Part shown: piece by piece, positions 8,667 to 16,645 of the stretch
Position numbering within the stretch: the stretch's first letter is position 1
Layout: every line of letters begins with the position of its first letter
Assembly (NCBI GenBank): GCA_003218975.1
Contig: QHPD01000107.1
Span: 1 to 57,193 of the forward strand
Length of the DNA: 57,193 nucleotides
Direction: 5' to 3'
Source: Verrucomicrobiota bacterium
Lineage (GTDB): Bacteria > Verrucomicrobiota > Verrucomicrobiia > Chthoniobacterales > UBA10450
Notes under the pieces: model-generated
What the model was told of the DNA's origin: nothing
Seen by the model: only the letters and a program-made list of their open reading frames with translations
Database searches by the model: none
Program-made: the position numbers and the translations under genes

Positions 8667-10517
8667 CTAACCGCGCCGCTCGCGAATTGATTGAACAATA
8701 TCACCGATTGCTTCGTTGCGTGGCTTGGCGCCAAGGTTGCCTTTTCCATGAATGCGGACGCTCACGGCATCGGCGTCCATGTCGCGCTTTCCAATCACGA
8801 ACATAGTGTGCACTTTCATTTGTTCGGCGCGCTGGATTTTGCCGTTGATCTTGTCGGGGCTTTCGTCGATTTCCGCGCGAACTTGATGGCCGCGCAGTTC
8901 GTGCAGAATAGATCGTGCGTAATCCATTAACTTGGGATCATCGCCGATCGTGAGAATGCGCACCTGTTCAGGAGATAACCAGAGCGGGAAATTGCCGGCG
9001 TAATGCTCGATCAAGAATCCGATGAAGCGCTCGTGCGTGCCAAGCGGCGCGCGATGAATGCAGATTGGGGTTTTGTCGATGTTGTCACGGTCTTTGTAAA
9101 CCAGATTCAACCGGCGCGGCTGGGCGAAATCGACCTGATTGGTCGCGATGGAGAATTCGCGTCCGATCACGCTCCAGGCTTGCACATCAATCTTCGGCCC
9201 GTAGAACGCTGCTTCGTTCGGCACTTCGACGTAATTAATGCCGGAGCTCTTTAGAACGTTTCGCGTCATCTCTTCGGTTTGTTTCCAAAGCTCGGGCTCA
9301 TCCACAAACTTTTCGCCGAGCTTGGATGGATCGTGCGTCGAGAAACGCATCAGGTATTTCTCGATGCCGAAGAGTTTGAAATAATTCAGGTACATTTCGT
9401 TCACGGCATTGAATTCCGCTTCGAACTGTTCCGGCGTCATGTAAATGTGCGCGTCGTTCATCTGCAGTGACCGCACCCGCATCAGTCCGAATAACTCGCC
9501 GCTCTTCTCGTACCGATAGCAGGTGCCGTACTCCGCGAAGCGTAACGGCAGATCGCGGTAGCTCCGGGGAACCGCCGCAAACAATTTGTGATGATGGGGA
9601 CAGTTCATTGCCTTGAGGTAGTACAAAGAAGCAGGCGTTCCGTGATCTCTCTCTCCAAGCCGCGCTTCCTCCAGCTCCATCGGCGGGAACATCGACTCGG
9701 CGTAATAGGGAAGGTGACCGCTTTTTTTGTACAAGCTCTCCCGCGCGATGTGCGGGGTGCGAACGCGTTGATAACCGGCGGCGAACTCCGTTTCCTTGGC
9801 GAGCTTTTCCAATTCTTCGGCGATGACCGCGCCGCGCGGGAGAAACATCGGCAAACCTGGACCGACATCATCATCGAAAACGAAAAGCTCCAGCTCCCGG
9901 CCAAGCTTGCGATGATCGCGTTTCTTCGCTTCCTCGAGCATTGCGAAATAATCATCGAGTTCCTTTTTCGTTTTGAAGGCGGTGCCGTAAACGCGCTGCA
10001 ACTGCGGATTCTTTTCGTCGCCTTTGTAGTACGCGCTCGCCACGCTCGTGACTTTGAAAGCTCCGATCTCTCCCGTGCATTTCACATGCGGGCCGGCGCA
10101 GAGATCGATGAAGTCGCCACTGCGATAGAGCGAGATTTTTTCATCGGGCGGAATGTTTTCGATAATGTCGAGCTTGAATTTACTGGGCTCGGATCGTTCG
10201 CTTAGCGCCGCGAGCCGGCCTTTCTTGCCGAGTTCGAGCGCTTCGTCCCTTGAAACCTCCATCCGCTCGAACGGACGGTTCGCTTTGATCTCCTCTTTCA
10301 TTTCAGCTTCGATCTTTTCGAAATCGTCGGGCGAGATCCGGTGTGGAAGATCGACATCATAATAAAAGCCGTTCTCCACCGGTGGCCCTGCGGCGAACTG
10401 CGCTTCCGGCCAAATTTTCAAAATCGCCGTCGCCAGTACGTGGGACGCCGAGTGGCGGAGCCGCTCGAGGTCCGTCATTTGCGTACGTGCTTCTAAATTT
10501 TTGCGTTCTTCCTTCAT
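8667..10517 (-). CDS. thrS: Threonyl-tRNA synthetase lacking the N-terminal TGS domain
   Basis: 616 residues from the ATG at 10517. The cytoplasmic class II synthetase charges tRNA-Thr. The N-terminal editing domain starts almost at once (HSASHVLA near residue 20 and CAGPHV near residue 140 give the HxxxH and C/H metal-site residues). It is followed by the class II core with AMNCPHHH (the catalytic zinc cysteine) and YRYEKSGELFG, the conserved DAHIY segment, and a C-terminal anticodon-binding domain. The usual ~60-residue TGS domain is absent and no alternative upstream start supplies it. The extra upstream frame is intergenic sequence containing a palindromic repeat. Two partial copies of its 3' end lie downstream. 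Confidence 0.95.
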   Translation of the reverse strand: MKEERKNLEARTQMTDLERLRHSASHVLATAILKIWPEAQFAAGPPVENGFYYDVDLPHRISPDDFEKIEAEMKEEIKANRPFERMEVSRDEALELGKKGRLAALSERSEPSKFKLDIIENIPPDEKISLYRSGDFIDLCAGPHVKCTGEIGAFKVTSVASAYYKGDEKNPQLQRVYGTAFKTKKELDDYFAMLEEAKKRDHRKLGRELELFVFDDDVGPGLPMFLPRGAVIAEELEKLAKETEFAAGYQRVRTPHIARESLYKKSGHLPYYAESMFPPMELEEARLGERDHGTPASLYYLKAMNCPHHHKLFAAVPRSYRDLPLRFAEYGTCYRYEKSGELFGLMRVRSLQMNDAHIYMTPEQFEAEFNAVNEMYLNYFKLFGIEKYLMRFSTHDPSKLGEKFVDEPELWKQTEEMTRNVLKSSGINYVEVPNEAAFYGPKIDVQAWSVIGREFSIATNQVDFAQPRRLNLVYKDRDNIDKTPICIHRAPLGTHERFIGFLIEHYAGNFPLWLSPEQVRILTIGDDPKLMDYARSILHELRGHQVRAEIDESPDKINGKIQRAEQMKVHTMFVIGKRDMDADAVSVRIHGKGNLGAKPRNEAIGDIVQSIRERRG

Positions 10518-10593
10518 CAACGGACGGTGAAAACTAACCACGAAGAGCGCGAGGGACACAAAGAATTTGCTGTAGAAATGCAGCTGCTTCGGC

Positions 10594-10622
10594 CTAGGGA
10601 CATCGCGGCACGCCGTCCCTAC
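10594..10622. repeat. Short GTAGGGAC-type inverted repeat
   Basis: TAGGGAC and GTCCCTA form a 7-base inverted repeat around a GC-rich loop, in the gap between the divergently oriented thrS and pcm. The same outer sequence (TAGGGAC/GTCCCTA) bounds the larger element at 12119-12170. It is a short member of the GTAG/CTAC palindromic family found throughout the window. Confidence 0.5.
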
Positions 10623-10660
10623 CTCTTTCAATAGACCTTGGTGCGATGTAATTTCCGAGA

Positions 10661-11374
10661 ATGCGACGAGTCTTGCAGTTTTTGATTCTTGCGGGGGTGG
10701 CCGCAGCCGGTTGTGGTCAGACGACAGCGCCAGCTTCCGATTTTGCGGCCGAGCGCCAGCGGATGGTGCAGCAGCAGTTGGAGGCGCGCGGCATCAACGA
10801 CGGACGTGTACTCGCTGCGATGGCGAAAGTGCCGCGGGAAGAATTCGTCCCGCCAGAGTCACGCGCCGCGAGTTATGCGGACGGGCCGCTGCCTATCGGG
10901 TACGGCCAGACGATTTCGCAGCCATACATCGTGGCTTTTATGACGGAGGAATTGCGGCTGAAACCGAGCGACCGCGTGCTGGAGATCGGCACAGGCTCTG
11001 GTTATCAAACCGCAATCTTAGCGGAGCTGGTGGCTGAGGTTTACACGATTGAAATCGTTGAGCCGCTTGCGAAAAACGCCGAGGCAACGTTGCAACGTCG
11101 AGGCTACAAAAACGTGCACGCAAAAGCCGGCGACGGTTACAAGGGCTGGCCGGAGGGCGCGCCGTTCGACGCGATCATTGTCACATGCGCGCCGGATCGC
11201 GTGCCGCAACCGCTTACCGACCAACTCAAAGATGGCGGACGCATGATCATTCCAGTCGGCGAGCGATTTGCTCAGGAGCTGTACCTGCTTGAGAAGAAAA
11301 ACGGCCACCTAAAGGAAAGTGCCGTCTTACCGGTTCGTTTTGTGCCGATGGCAGGCGAGGCGACGAAGAAATAA
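10661..11374 (+). CDS. pcm: Protein-L-isoaspartate O-methyltransferase, predicted lipoprotein
   Basis: 237 residues. It uses S-adenosylmethionine to methylate isoaspartyl residues in damaged proteins. Diagnostic motifs are LPIGYGQTISQPYIVA, the SAM-binding VLEIGTGSGYQTAILA and the later IIVTCAP and LKDGGRMIIPVG. Unusually for this mostly cytoplasmic enzyme, the N-terminus is a lipoprotein signal (LILAGVAAAGC, lipobox cysteine near residue 18), so this copy is probably exported and membrane-anchored; periplasmic Pcm variants are known. It stands alone, divergent from thrS. The stop is followed after two bases by a palindromic repeat. Confidence 0.92.
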   Translation: MRRVLQFLILAGVAAAGCGQTTAPASDFAAERQRMVQQQLEARGINDGRVLAAMAKVPREEFVPPESRAASYADGPLPIGYGQTISQPYIVAFMTEELRLKPSDRVLEIGTGSGYQTAILAELVAEVYTIEIVEPLAKNAEATLQRRGYKNVHAKAGDGYKGWPEGAPFDAIIVTCAPDRVPQPLTDQLKDGGRMIIPVGERFAQELYLLEKKNGHLKESAVLPVRFVPMAGEATKK

Positions 11375-11376
11375 TT

Positions 11377-11455
11377 TGTAGCGCCTTCCCTATGCGAAGC
11401 GCGATGCTTAGTTGTTTCTGGTGCAAAGTGTGCGGCCCGCAGGGCCGCGGCTACA
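11377..11455. repeat. GTAGC...GCTAC palindromic repeat (REPIN-like)
   Basis: The element starts TGTAGCGCC and ends GGCTACA, with inner self-complementary parts (GCGGCCCGCAGGGCCGC). It fills the gap between the convergent pcm and the gene ending at 11459. The GTAG terminus in inverted orientation is the hallmark of REP doublets. Confidence 0.5.
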
Positions 11456-11458
11456 GCG

Positions 11459-12019
11459 TCACTTAATCGCGGCGAGCTTTTTCAGATCGATGCGCTTTAT
11501 CCATTCCTGTAGTTCTTTCGGATCTTGGTTCTGCAACTCGATCTGAAGAAAATAGCGATTAGCGATCATTACCCAGAGCGCGGCATGCTTGCTTTCTCGT
11601 TCGAATGCCTCGAACCCGGGATTGCCATCGATCGTCACCGATTTGCCGTAGCCTTCGGTGCTCTCGCTATTGTTATTCCATGCAGCGGTGGTGGCGGTGA
11701 CGTAATCCGGATTGGCGGCGGAATCCAGTATGCTAATTGCCGCGCTCGGGGCTTTATCGCCTTCGCCTTTGTGATAATCGCGATGCACGTTGGTAATCCT
11801 GAATCCTCCGGCATCTTCGGTTGAGCCTTCCGGTTTATCGGCTGTCCAGCCCGGCGGCGCGTCTGGTAAAACAGGAAGCAATTTCTGATAATCGACTACG
11901 TCAGGTACGAGGATCGGCTCGTTTTGTGCACGCGCCACGCAAAGCGCACAACTGGTGAACAGGGCGAGCGCAAAGAATCCCGCACGTGCTAGAGAACAAA
12001 CGCGAGCCGGTGGTTTCAT
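11459..12019 (-). CDS. Secreted protein of unknown function
   Basis: 186 residues from the ATG at 12019. The frame stays open upstream through repeat DNA, but this start opens the signal peptide (LARAGFFALALFTSCALCVARA). The mature part contains LLPVLPDAPPGWTADKPEG, GFRITNVHRDYHKG, a DSAANPDYV motif and FLQIELQNQDPKELQEWIKRIDL. I recall similar exported proteins annotated only as hypothetical; no catalytic motif is visible. It converges on pcm and is divergent from the membrane glycosyltransferase, with a palindromic repeat in the shared upstream gap. Confidence 0.6.
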   Translation of the reverse strand: MKPPARVCSLARAGFFALALFTSCALCVARAQNEPILVPDVVDYQKLLPVLPDAPPGWTADKPEGSTEDAGGFRITNVHRDYHKGEGDKAPSAAISILDSAANPDYVTATTAAWNNNSESTEGYGKSVTIDGNPGFEAFERESKHAALWVMIANRYFLQIELQNQDPKELQEWIKRIDLKKLAAIK

Positions 12020-12094
12020 TGCGAGCGCGTTTCTGCGTAATTCGGGTTTCTCGTACTCGATTGACTTTACCTCCCCTGTCAAGACGCTTGCAGG

Positions 12095-13666
12095 ATGCGC
12101 ATACCAGCGCGTGTCTATGGTAGGGACAGCGCGCTGCGCTGTCCGGACGCCGCAGCGCGGCGTCCCTACCACGTTACCACGCTGATTATAGCCTTGTGGG
12201 TCTTAGCAGTGGCGGTGCGGCTGATTTTAATTAATCAGCCGTTCGTCGATCGCTGGAGTTGGCGACAAAGCGATGTCGCGGCGATTGCCCGAAACTTCTG
12301 CGAAAACGGTTTTCGTTTTGCTTATCCGCAGATCGATTGGGCAGGCAGCCCGCCCGGCTATGTCGGGACGGAATTTCCTATTTTGCCGTTTCTGGCAGCT
12401 ATTTGCTACAAATGTGTCGGCGCTCACGAGTGGATCGGACGCAGTGAGTCTGTAATTTTCTTCGCCGTGTCGCTGCCGTTTTTCTTTTTGCTCGTGCGCG
12501 AGACGTGGCCTGGCCTTCTAGGCCATGACCCATCGGCAGGATGCCGAAGCCACGTTGCGGCACTTTGGGCGACGTTTTTTTATGCTTTTGCGCCAGGGAA
12601 CGTTTTTGCCGGGCGCTCGTTCATGCCGGATGTTCCGTCGCTGAGCCTAGCGCTAATCGGTTTATATTTTTTCCTGCGTTGGATCAACGATGGCAAGTCG
12701 AGAGCGTTCTTTCTGGCTGCGATCACGATTTCTTTGTCGATTTTAACTAAGCCCACAAGCGTCGTTATCGCTGCGCCGCTTTTGTTCCTCGTCTGGCAAA
12801 AATGGCGCTGGAATTTTGCGAAACGTTGTGACCTTTGGCTTTTCGCCGCAATTATGGTTTTGCCTTCTGTTGCGTGGTATTGGCACGCGCATCAAATTGC
12901 CGAGAAATTTTATCCGCATCATTTCTTCGGCGAAGGCGGAATCCGGATCGAGAATTTTTCATGGTATTGGGGAATCGCGCGACGGACTACGACATCCGGC
13001 CTCACGCCGATTCTCTCGATGATGGCGCTCAGTGGTTTGTTTGTCGCTCCGCGATCGAGATATTTAAGCCTTTTCCATTGGTGGCTGGCTGGAATGATCC
13101 TCTTCGTCATCGTAGTCGGCTACGGGAATCGCCATCCTTGGTATCAACTTCCGCTTGTGCCGATCGCGGCAGGGTTTGCTGGCGCTGCCTGCGCATTTAT
13201 CAGATCGAAAATCTCCTCTTCGCGGGTTGCGATACTAACACTGTCGATCCTGCTTGCGGGTTCGTTCGCAGCTCTTGCCTGTCTTTATGTGCGGCCGCTT
13301 TACGAATCGTCCGCCGCTCAACTTCGCGACGCCGGCTTGGAGTTACACAAAATCACAGCGCACGATGCATTGATTGTTGCCGCAGACACTGGCGATCCGA
13401 CGATATTTTACTATGCGCAGCGAAAGGGTTGGCACTTCCTCGAGAGAGATGCGATTTACGACGGCAATCCAGGCGACAGTCAGCGGGCCATTGTCGATCT
13501 TGAGCAGCTGCGCAGCCGCGGGGCGACGCATCTTGTTTTCACGGCCAACACATTTTGGTGGTTAGACTATTATCCCGAGTTTGCGCAGCATCTGACGGAA
13601 ACCGCGGCACTGATGGAAATGAATCGCCAGTTCAGAATCTACAAGCTGAACCGTCCTAGGGAATGA
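12095..13666 (+). CDS. Multi-pass membrane glycosyltransferase, GT39/ArnT-like (PMT_2)
   Basis: 523 residues if the ATG at 12095 is used, though residues up to about 26 are encoded by a palindromic repeat and the first natural segment begins near TTLIIALWVLAVAV. About ten hydrophobic segments, an early D-R-W-S-W-R-Q-S-D loop (acidic residues between the first two membrane spans, typical of polyprenyl-phosphate sugar transferases) and GRSFMPDVPSLSLALIGLYFF support a GT39/PMT_2-like enzyme that moves sugar from a lipid carrier outside the membrane. The acceptor is unknown. A second repeat at 12504-12554 is inserted in frame. The stop overlaps the next start (ATGA). Confidence 0.75.
   Translation: MRIPARVYGRDSALRCPDAAARRPYHVTTLIIALWVLAVAVRLILINQPFVDRWSWRQSDVAAIARNFCENGFRFAYPQIDWAGSPPGYVGTEFPILPFLAAICYKCVGAHEWIGRSESVIFFAVSLPFFFLLVRETWPGLLGHDPSAGCRSHVAALWATFFYAFAPGNVFAGRSFMPDVPSLSLALIGLYFFLRWINDGKSRAFFLAAITISLSILTKPTSVVIAAPLLFLVWQKWRWNFAKRCDLWLFAAIMVLPSVAWYWHAHQIAEKFYPHHFFGEGGIRIENFSWYWGIARRTTTSGLTPILSMMALSGLFVAPRSRYLSLFHWWLAGMILFVIVVGYGNRHPWYQLPLVPIAAGFAGAACAFIRSKISSSRVAILTLSILLAGSFAALACLYVRPLYESSAAQLRDAGLELHKITAHDALIVAADTGDPTIFYYAQRKGWHFLERDAIYDGNPGDSQRAIVDLEQLRSRGATHLVFTANTFWWLDYYPEFAQHLTETAALMEMNRQFRIYKLNRPRE
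12119..12170. repeat. GGTAGGGAC...GTCCCTACC palindromic repeat at the start of a gene
   Basis: The ends GGTAGGGAC and GTCCCTACC are a 9-base perfect inverted repeat. Inside are two hairpins (ACAGCGCGCTGCGCTGT and GACGCCGCAGCGCGGCGTC). It lies within the open frame of the following glycosyltransferase, before its first membrane segment, so the true start of that gene is uncertain. Confidence 0.65.
12504..12554. repeat. Palindromic repeat inserted in frame in the glycosyltransferase gene
   Basis: 51 bases bounded by CGTGGC and GCCACG, containing a TGGCCTTCTAGGCCA hairpin and CGGCAGGATGCCG, which is shared with the element at 22960-23016. It encodes about 17 residues (WPGLLGHDPSAGC region) between two membrane-proximal segments and keeps the frame because its length is a multiple of three. 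Confidence 0.65.
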
Positions 13667-14988
13667 GAGAGACTCCAAGGCCTCGACGTCAGCTTGGTTT
13701 GTTTGACGCCATAATGATCGTCATGGGCGGTATCGTCGGGGCAGGGATTTTCGCCAATCCCTCGGAGGTAGCGCACCGGGTGCATACGCCGTTCCTGATC
13801 CTCGGCGTATGGGTGCTCGGTGGTTTGTTCGCGATGTGTGGCGCATTTATCTGGGCGGAGCTCGCCATGCGCTTGCCCGCGGCGGGTGGTCAATATCTTT
13901 ACTTGCGCGAGGCCTATCATCCTGCGGTCGCATTTGTGTATGGATGGGGACTACTTCTGATCACGCAGACCGGCGGCATGGCGGCAGTGGCGGTTATTTT
14001 CGCATCTTACTTTCGTGCGCTGACGGGAGCGGATTGGAACAGCAGCGCGATCGCAGTAATCGCGCTACTCACGTTGGCCGGGATCAATTGTTTGGGTGCG
14101 CGCACCGGCAGCAATGTGCAGAGCGCTCTCATGTTATTAAAGATTGGTGCGATCGCAGCACTCGTAATGATTGGGTTTACCGCTGGCCACGGTTCGCTGA
14201 GATTGGAACCCTTCCTTGGAGAGCCTGCGTCATTTGGTCTCTTGAAGAGCATTGGCGCTGCCATGGTTCCCATCGCTTTCGCTTACGGGGGATGGCAGAC
14301 AGCCACTTTCCTTGCGGGTGAAATGCGCGATGCGCGGCGCGATTTGTCACGGGGATTGCTCATAGGTGTGGCCGGAGTTGTGGCTCTCTATCTCGCAGTC
14401 AATCTTGCGTGTCTGCGCGTGCTCGGTCCCGTCGGTCTCGACGCAACAACAACGCCCGCCTCTAATGTAATGCGGATCGCACTGGGAGAGCGCGGCGCGC
14501 AATGGATTGCTGCCGGAATCGCAGTTTCGACTCTCGGATTTCTCAGCCAGAGCATGTTAACCGCTCCACGGGTTTATTACGCGATGGCGCGCGACGGGCT
14601 TTTCTTCAAGAGCGTCGGCAAACTGTTCGGAAAATCGGGAACGCCCGTGGTCGCGATTGTTCTTCAAGGTTTGGCGGCGATCATCATTGCTCTTTCGGGG
14701 ACATATGGAGAGATCCTCAATTTCGAGGTAACTGTTGATTTTATTTTTTTCGGAATGACTGCGGCATCCCTCTTTATTTTGCGCCGGCGCAGTATCGGAT
14801 CGGACGTTGTTACCTATCGCGTACCAGGGCACCCGTTCACGACCATACTGTTTGTTTTGTCATGCGCCGGAATTGTGATAAGCGCCGTCATCGCTTCGTC
14901 TCGCAATAGCGCGATCGCGTTATGCATCATGTTGGCTGCTCTCCCGGTTTATTATTTTTGGACCAGATTCAGGCGCACCCATTCATGA
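13663..14988 (+). CDS. APC-family amino acid permease
   Basis: 441 residues with about 12 hydrophobic segments. The first transmembrane segment contains IMIVMGGIVGAGIFANPSEV, the G-x-G-I-F signature of the amino acid/polyamine/organocation superfamily. The AGGQYLYLREAY segment and FAYGGWQTATFLAGEMRD are typical of LAT-like exchangers and related permeases. Substrate unknown; a neutral amino acid is the usual guess. The start overlaps the preceding stop and its own stop overlaps the next start (ATGA at 14985-14988), so glycosyltransferase, permease and aminotransferase are translationally coupled. That suggests the permease supplies or exports the aminotransferase substrate. Confidence 0.88.
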   Translation: MRETPRPRRQLGLFDAIMIVMGGIVGAGIFANPSEVAHRVHTPFLILGVWVLGGLFAMCGAFIWAELAMRLPAAGGQYLYLREAYHPAVAFVYGWGLLLITQTGGMAAVAVIFASYFRALTGADWNSSAIAVIALLTLAGINCLGARTGSNVQSALMLLKIGAIAALVMIGFTAGHGSLRLEPFLGEPASFGLLKSIGAAMVPIAFAYGGWQTATFLAGEMRDARRDLSRGLLIGVAGVVALYLAVNLACLRVLGPVGLDATTTPASNVMRIALGERGAQWIAAGIAVSTLGFLSQSMLTAPRVYYAMARDGLFFKSVGKLFGKSGTPVVAIVLQGLAAIIIALSGTYGEILNFEVTVDFIFFGMTAASLFILRRRSIGSDVVTYRVPGHPFTTILFVLSCAGIVISAVIASSRNSAIALCIMLAALPVYYFWTRFRRTHS

Positions 14989-16073
14989 GACACAAGCATT
15001 CTGACTACATGCATTGGTCGAAGACGCAGAGTCGCGCGCGATTCAATCTCGCAACGAGTGGCGTGGCGGCATTTCCCCCGTGCGAACTTCCAGTGGATCT
15101 GGCGAAACTCGAAATTAATGGGGAGAACAGTTACGGCTACGCGTCTTTGCAGGCCGCCATCGCTGAACACCACAGCGTTGATCCCGAATGCGTCGTAGAA
15201 TCTGCAGGCACTTCGATGGCAAACCATCTGGCCATGGCTGCCATCATTGAACCGGGCGATGAAGTTTTAATCGAGCATCCAGCTTACGGTCCAATTCTCG
15301 ATGTCGCTTATTATTTGGAAGCGAACGTGAAGCGCTTCCGGCGCGCTGAGGAAAAGGGATGGGTCGTCGATCCAGCGGAGGTTCGCCGGTGCACTACGCC
15401 GAAGACGCGGCTCATCGTGATCACGAATCTCCATAATCCCACGAGCGCGCTTACGCGGGATTCGGTTCTGCGTGAAATCGGCGATATCGCGCGAAGTGTT
15501 GGAGCGTTTGTGCTGGTCGATGAAGTTTATCTCGACGCGGTTTACGAGGACACACCGCGCACATCATTCCATCTCGGGCCCGAGTTTGTGGTGACCAGTA
15601 GTTTAACGAAGGTTTACGGCGTGAGCGGTCTACGCTGCGGATGGATTCTGGCGCGTCCTGATCTCGCGTGGAAGATGAAACGCCTGAACGATCTCTATGC
15701 CGCGACAGCAGTTTATCCGGGTGAACTTCTCAGTCTCGCCGCATTCCAGCATCTGAATTTGCTCCGTGAAAGAGCGCGGCGGATCGTGGAAGCAGATCGC
15801 AAATTGGTCGACGATTTTTTGGCGCGCGAGCGAGGTCTTTCTGCTGTGCCTACGCAATGGGGCACGACGTCATTTGCGCGCTTACGGAATGGGAACGTCG
15901 ACGCGTTCCTGGAGCGCCTGCGATCGGAGTTCGACACGTCGGCGGTCCCGGGCCGCTTTTTCGAAATGCCTGACCACTTTCGCATGGGGATGGGGGTGAA
16001 TACGGAAATGTTCGCCGAAGGCTTGAGTCGCATCGGCCGCGCATTGGCCAGCGAGACGACCGCAAAGCCATAA
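14985..16073 (+). CDS. PLP-dependent aminotransferase, class I/II
   Basis: 362 residues from the ATG at 14985, overlapping the permease stop. Fold-type I features are the glycine/serine phosphate loop (ESAGTSMANHLAM), the NLHNPTSAL motif with the asparagine that contacts PLP, the aspartate in VLVDEVYLDAV, the Schiff-base lysine in SSLTKVYGVSGLRCGW, and a late arginine (FRMGMG). It lacks anything that fixes the substrate; class I/II enzymes include aspartate, aromatic and alanine aminotransferases. Coupling with an amino acid permease supports amino acid catabolism or salvage. Confidence 0.85.
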   Translation: MRHKHSDYMHWSKTQSRARFNLATSGVAAFPPCELPVDLAKLEINGENSYGYASLQAAIAEHHSVDPECVVESAGTSMANHLAMAAIIEPGDEVLIEHPAYGPILDVAYYLEANVKRFRRAEEKGWVVDPAEVRRCTTPKTRLIVITNLHNPTSALTRDSVLREIGDIARSVGAFVLVDEVYLDAVYEDTPRTSFHLGPEFVVTSSLTKVYGVSGLRCGWILARPDLAWKMKRLNDLYAATAVYPGELLSLAAFQHLNLLRERARRIVEADRKLVDDFLARERGLSAVPTQWGTTSFARLRNGNVDAFLERLRSEFDTSAVPGRFFEMPDHFRMGMGVNTEMFAEGLSRIGRALASETTAKP

Positions 16074-16122
16074 CCCTGCTCGGAGTTGCTTACGCCCACG
16101 TGTCGTCGACAATCAGCGGGAA

Positions 16123-16632
16123 ATGAAAATTCAAACTGATTTCGCGATTCGTCCAGCGCGTGTGGAAGATGTGCCGATCATCCTTCAATTGATTCGCGAT
16201 CTGGCGACTTACGAACGCGCGCCAAACGAGGTCACCGCGACGGAAGAACAACTTGTCGATGTTCTGTTCGGCGAAAAACCCGTTGCAGAAGTATTGCTCG
16301 CCTTTGAAGGAAAGTCGCCGATTGGCTTCGCCGTTTTCTTTCACAACTTTTCGACATGGCTTGGGCGTCCGGGGCTTTATCTCGAAGATCTATTCGTGAA
16401 GCCGGAGAAGCGCGGCAAAGGTTATGGCCGCGCGTTGCTTGTCGATCTTGCGAAGATCGCGCGCGACCGCGGTTGCGGCCGGATGGAATGGGCCGTCCTC
16501 AATTGGAATGAACCGGCGATCAAGTTTTATCGGACGCTTGGCGCTATGCCGCTGGACGAATGGACCGTGTACCGATTGACGCGTGATGGGATCGCCAGGC
16601 TCGCGGAGACGGAGCAAGTCGAGCAAGAGTAA
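16123..16632 (+). CDS. GNAT N-acetyltransferase, diamine/SSAT-like
   Basis: 169 residues starting at ATG 16123. The acetyl-CoA binding motif A is clear (LYLEDLFVKPEKRGKGYGRALL), followed by AVLNWNEPAIKFYRTLGA, typical of the SAT1 (spermidine/spermine or thialysine acetyltransferase) branch. The full-length family is about 160-170 residues, so it is complete. Substrate is inferred only; polyamines or small amines are likely. The next gene starts 13 bases downstream with a strong ribosome binding site, suggesting co-transcription. Confidence 0.85.
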   Translation: MKIQTDFAIRPARVEDVPIILQLIRDLATYERAPNEVTATEEQLVDVLFGEKPVAEVLLAFEGKSPIGFAVFFHNFSTWLGRPGLYLEDLFVKPEKRGKGYGRALLVDLAKIARDRGCGRMEWAVLNWNEPAIKFYRTLGAMPLDEWTVYRLTRDGIARLAETEQVEQE

Positions 16633-16645
16633 GAGGAGGAATCAG

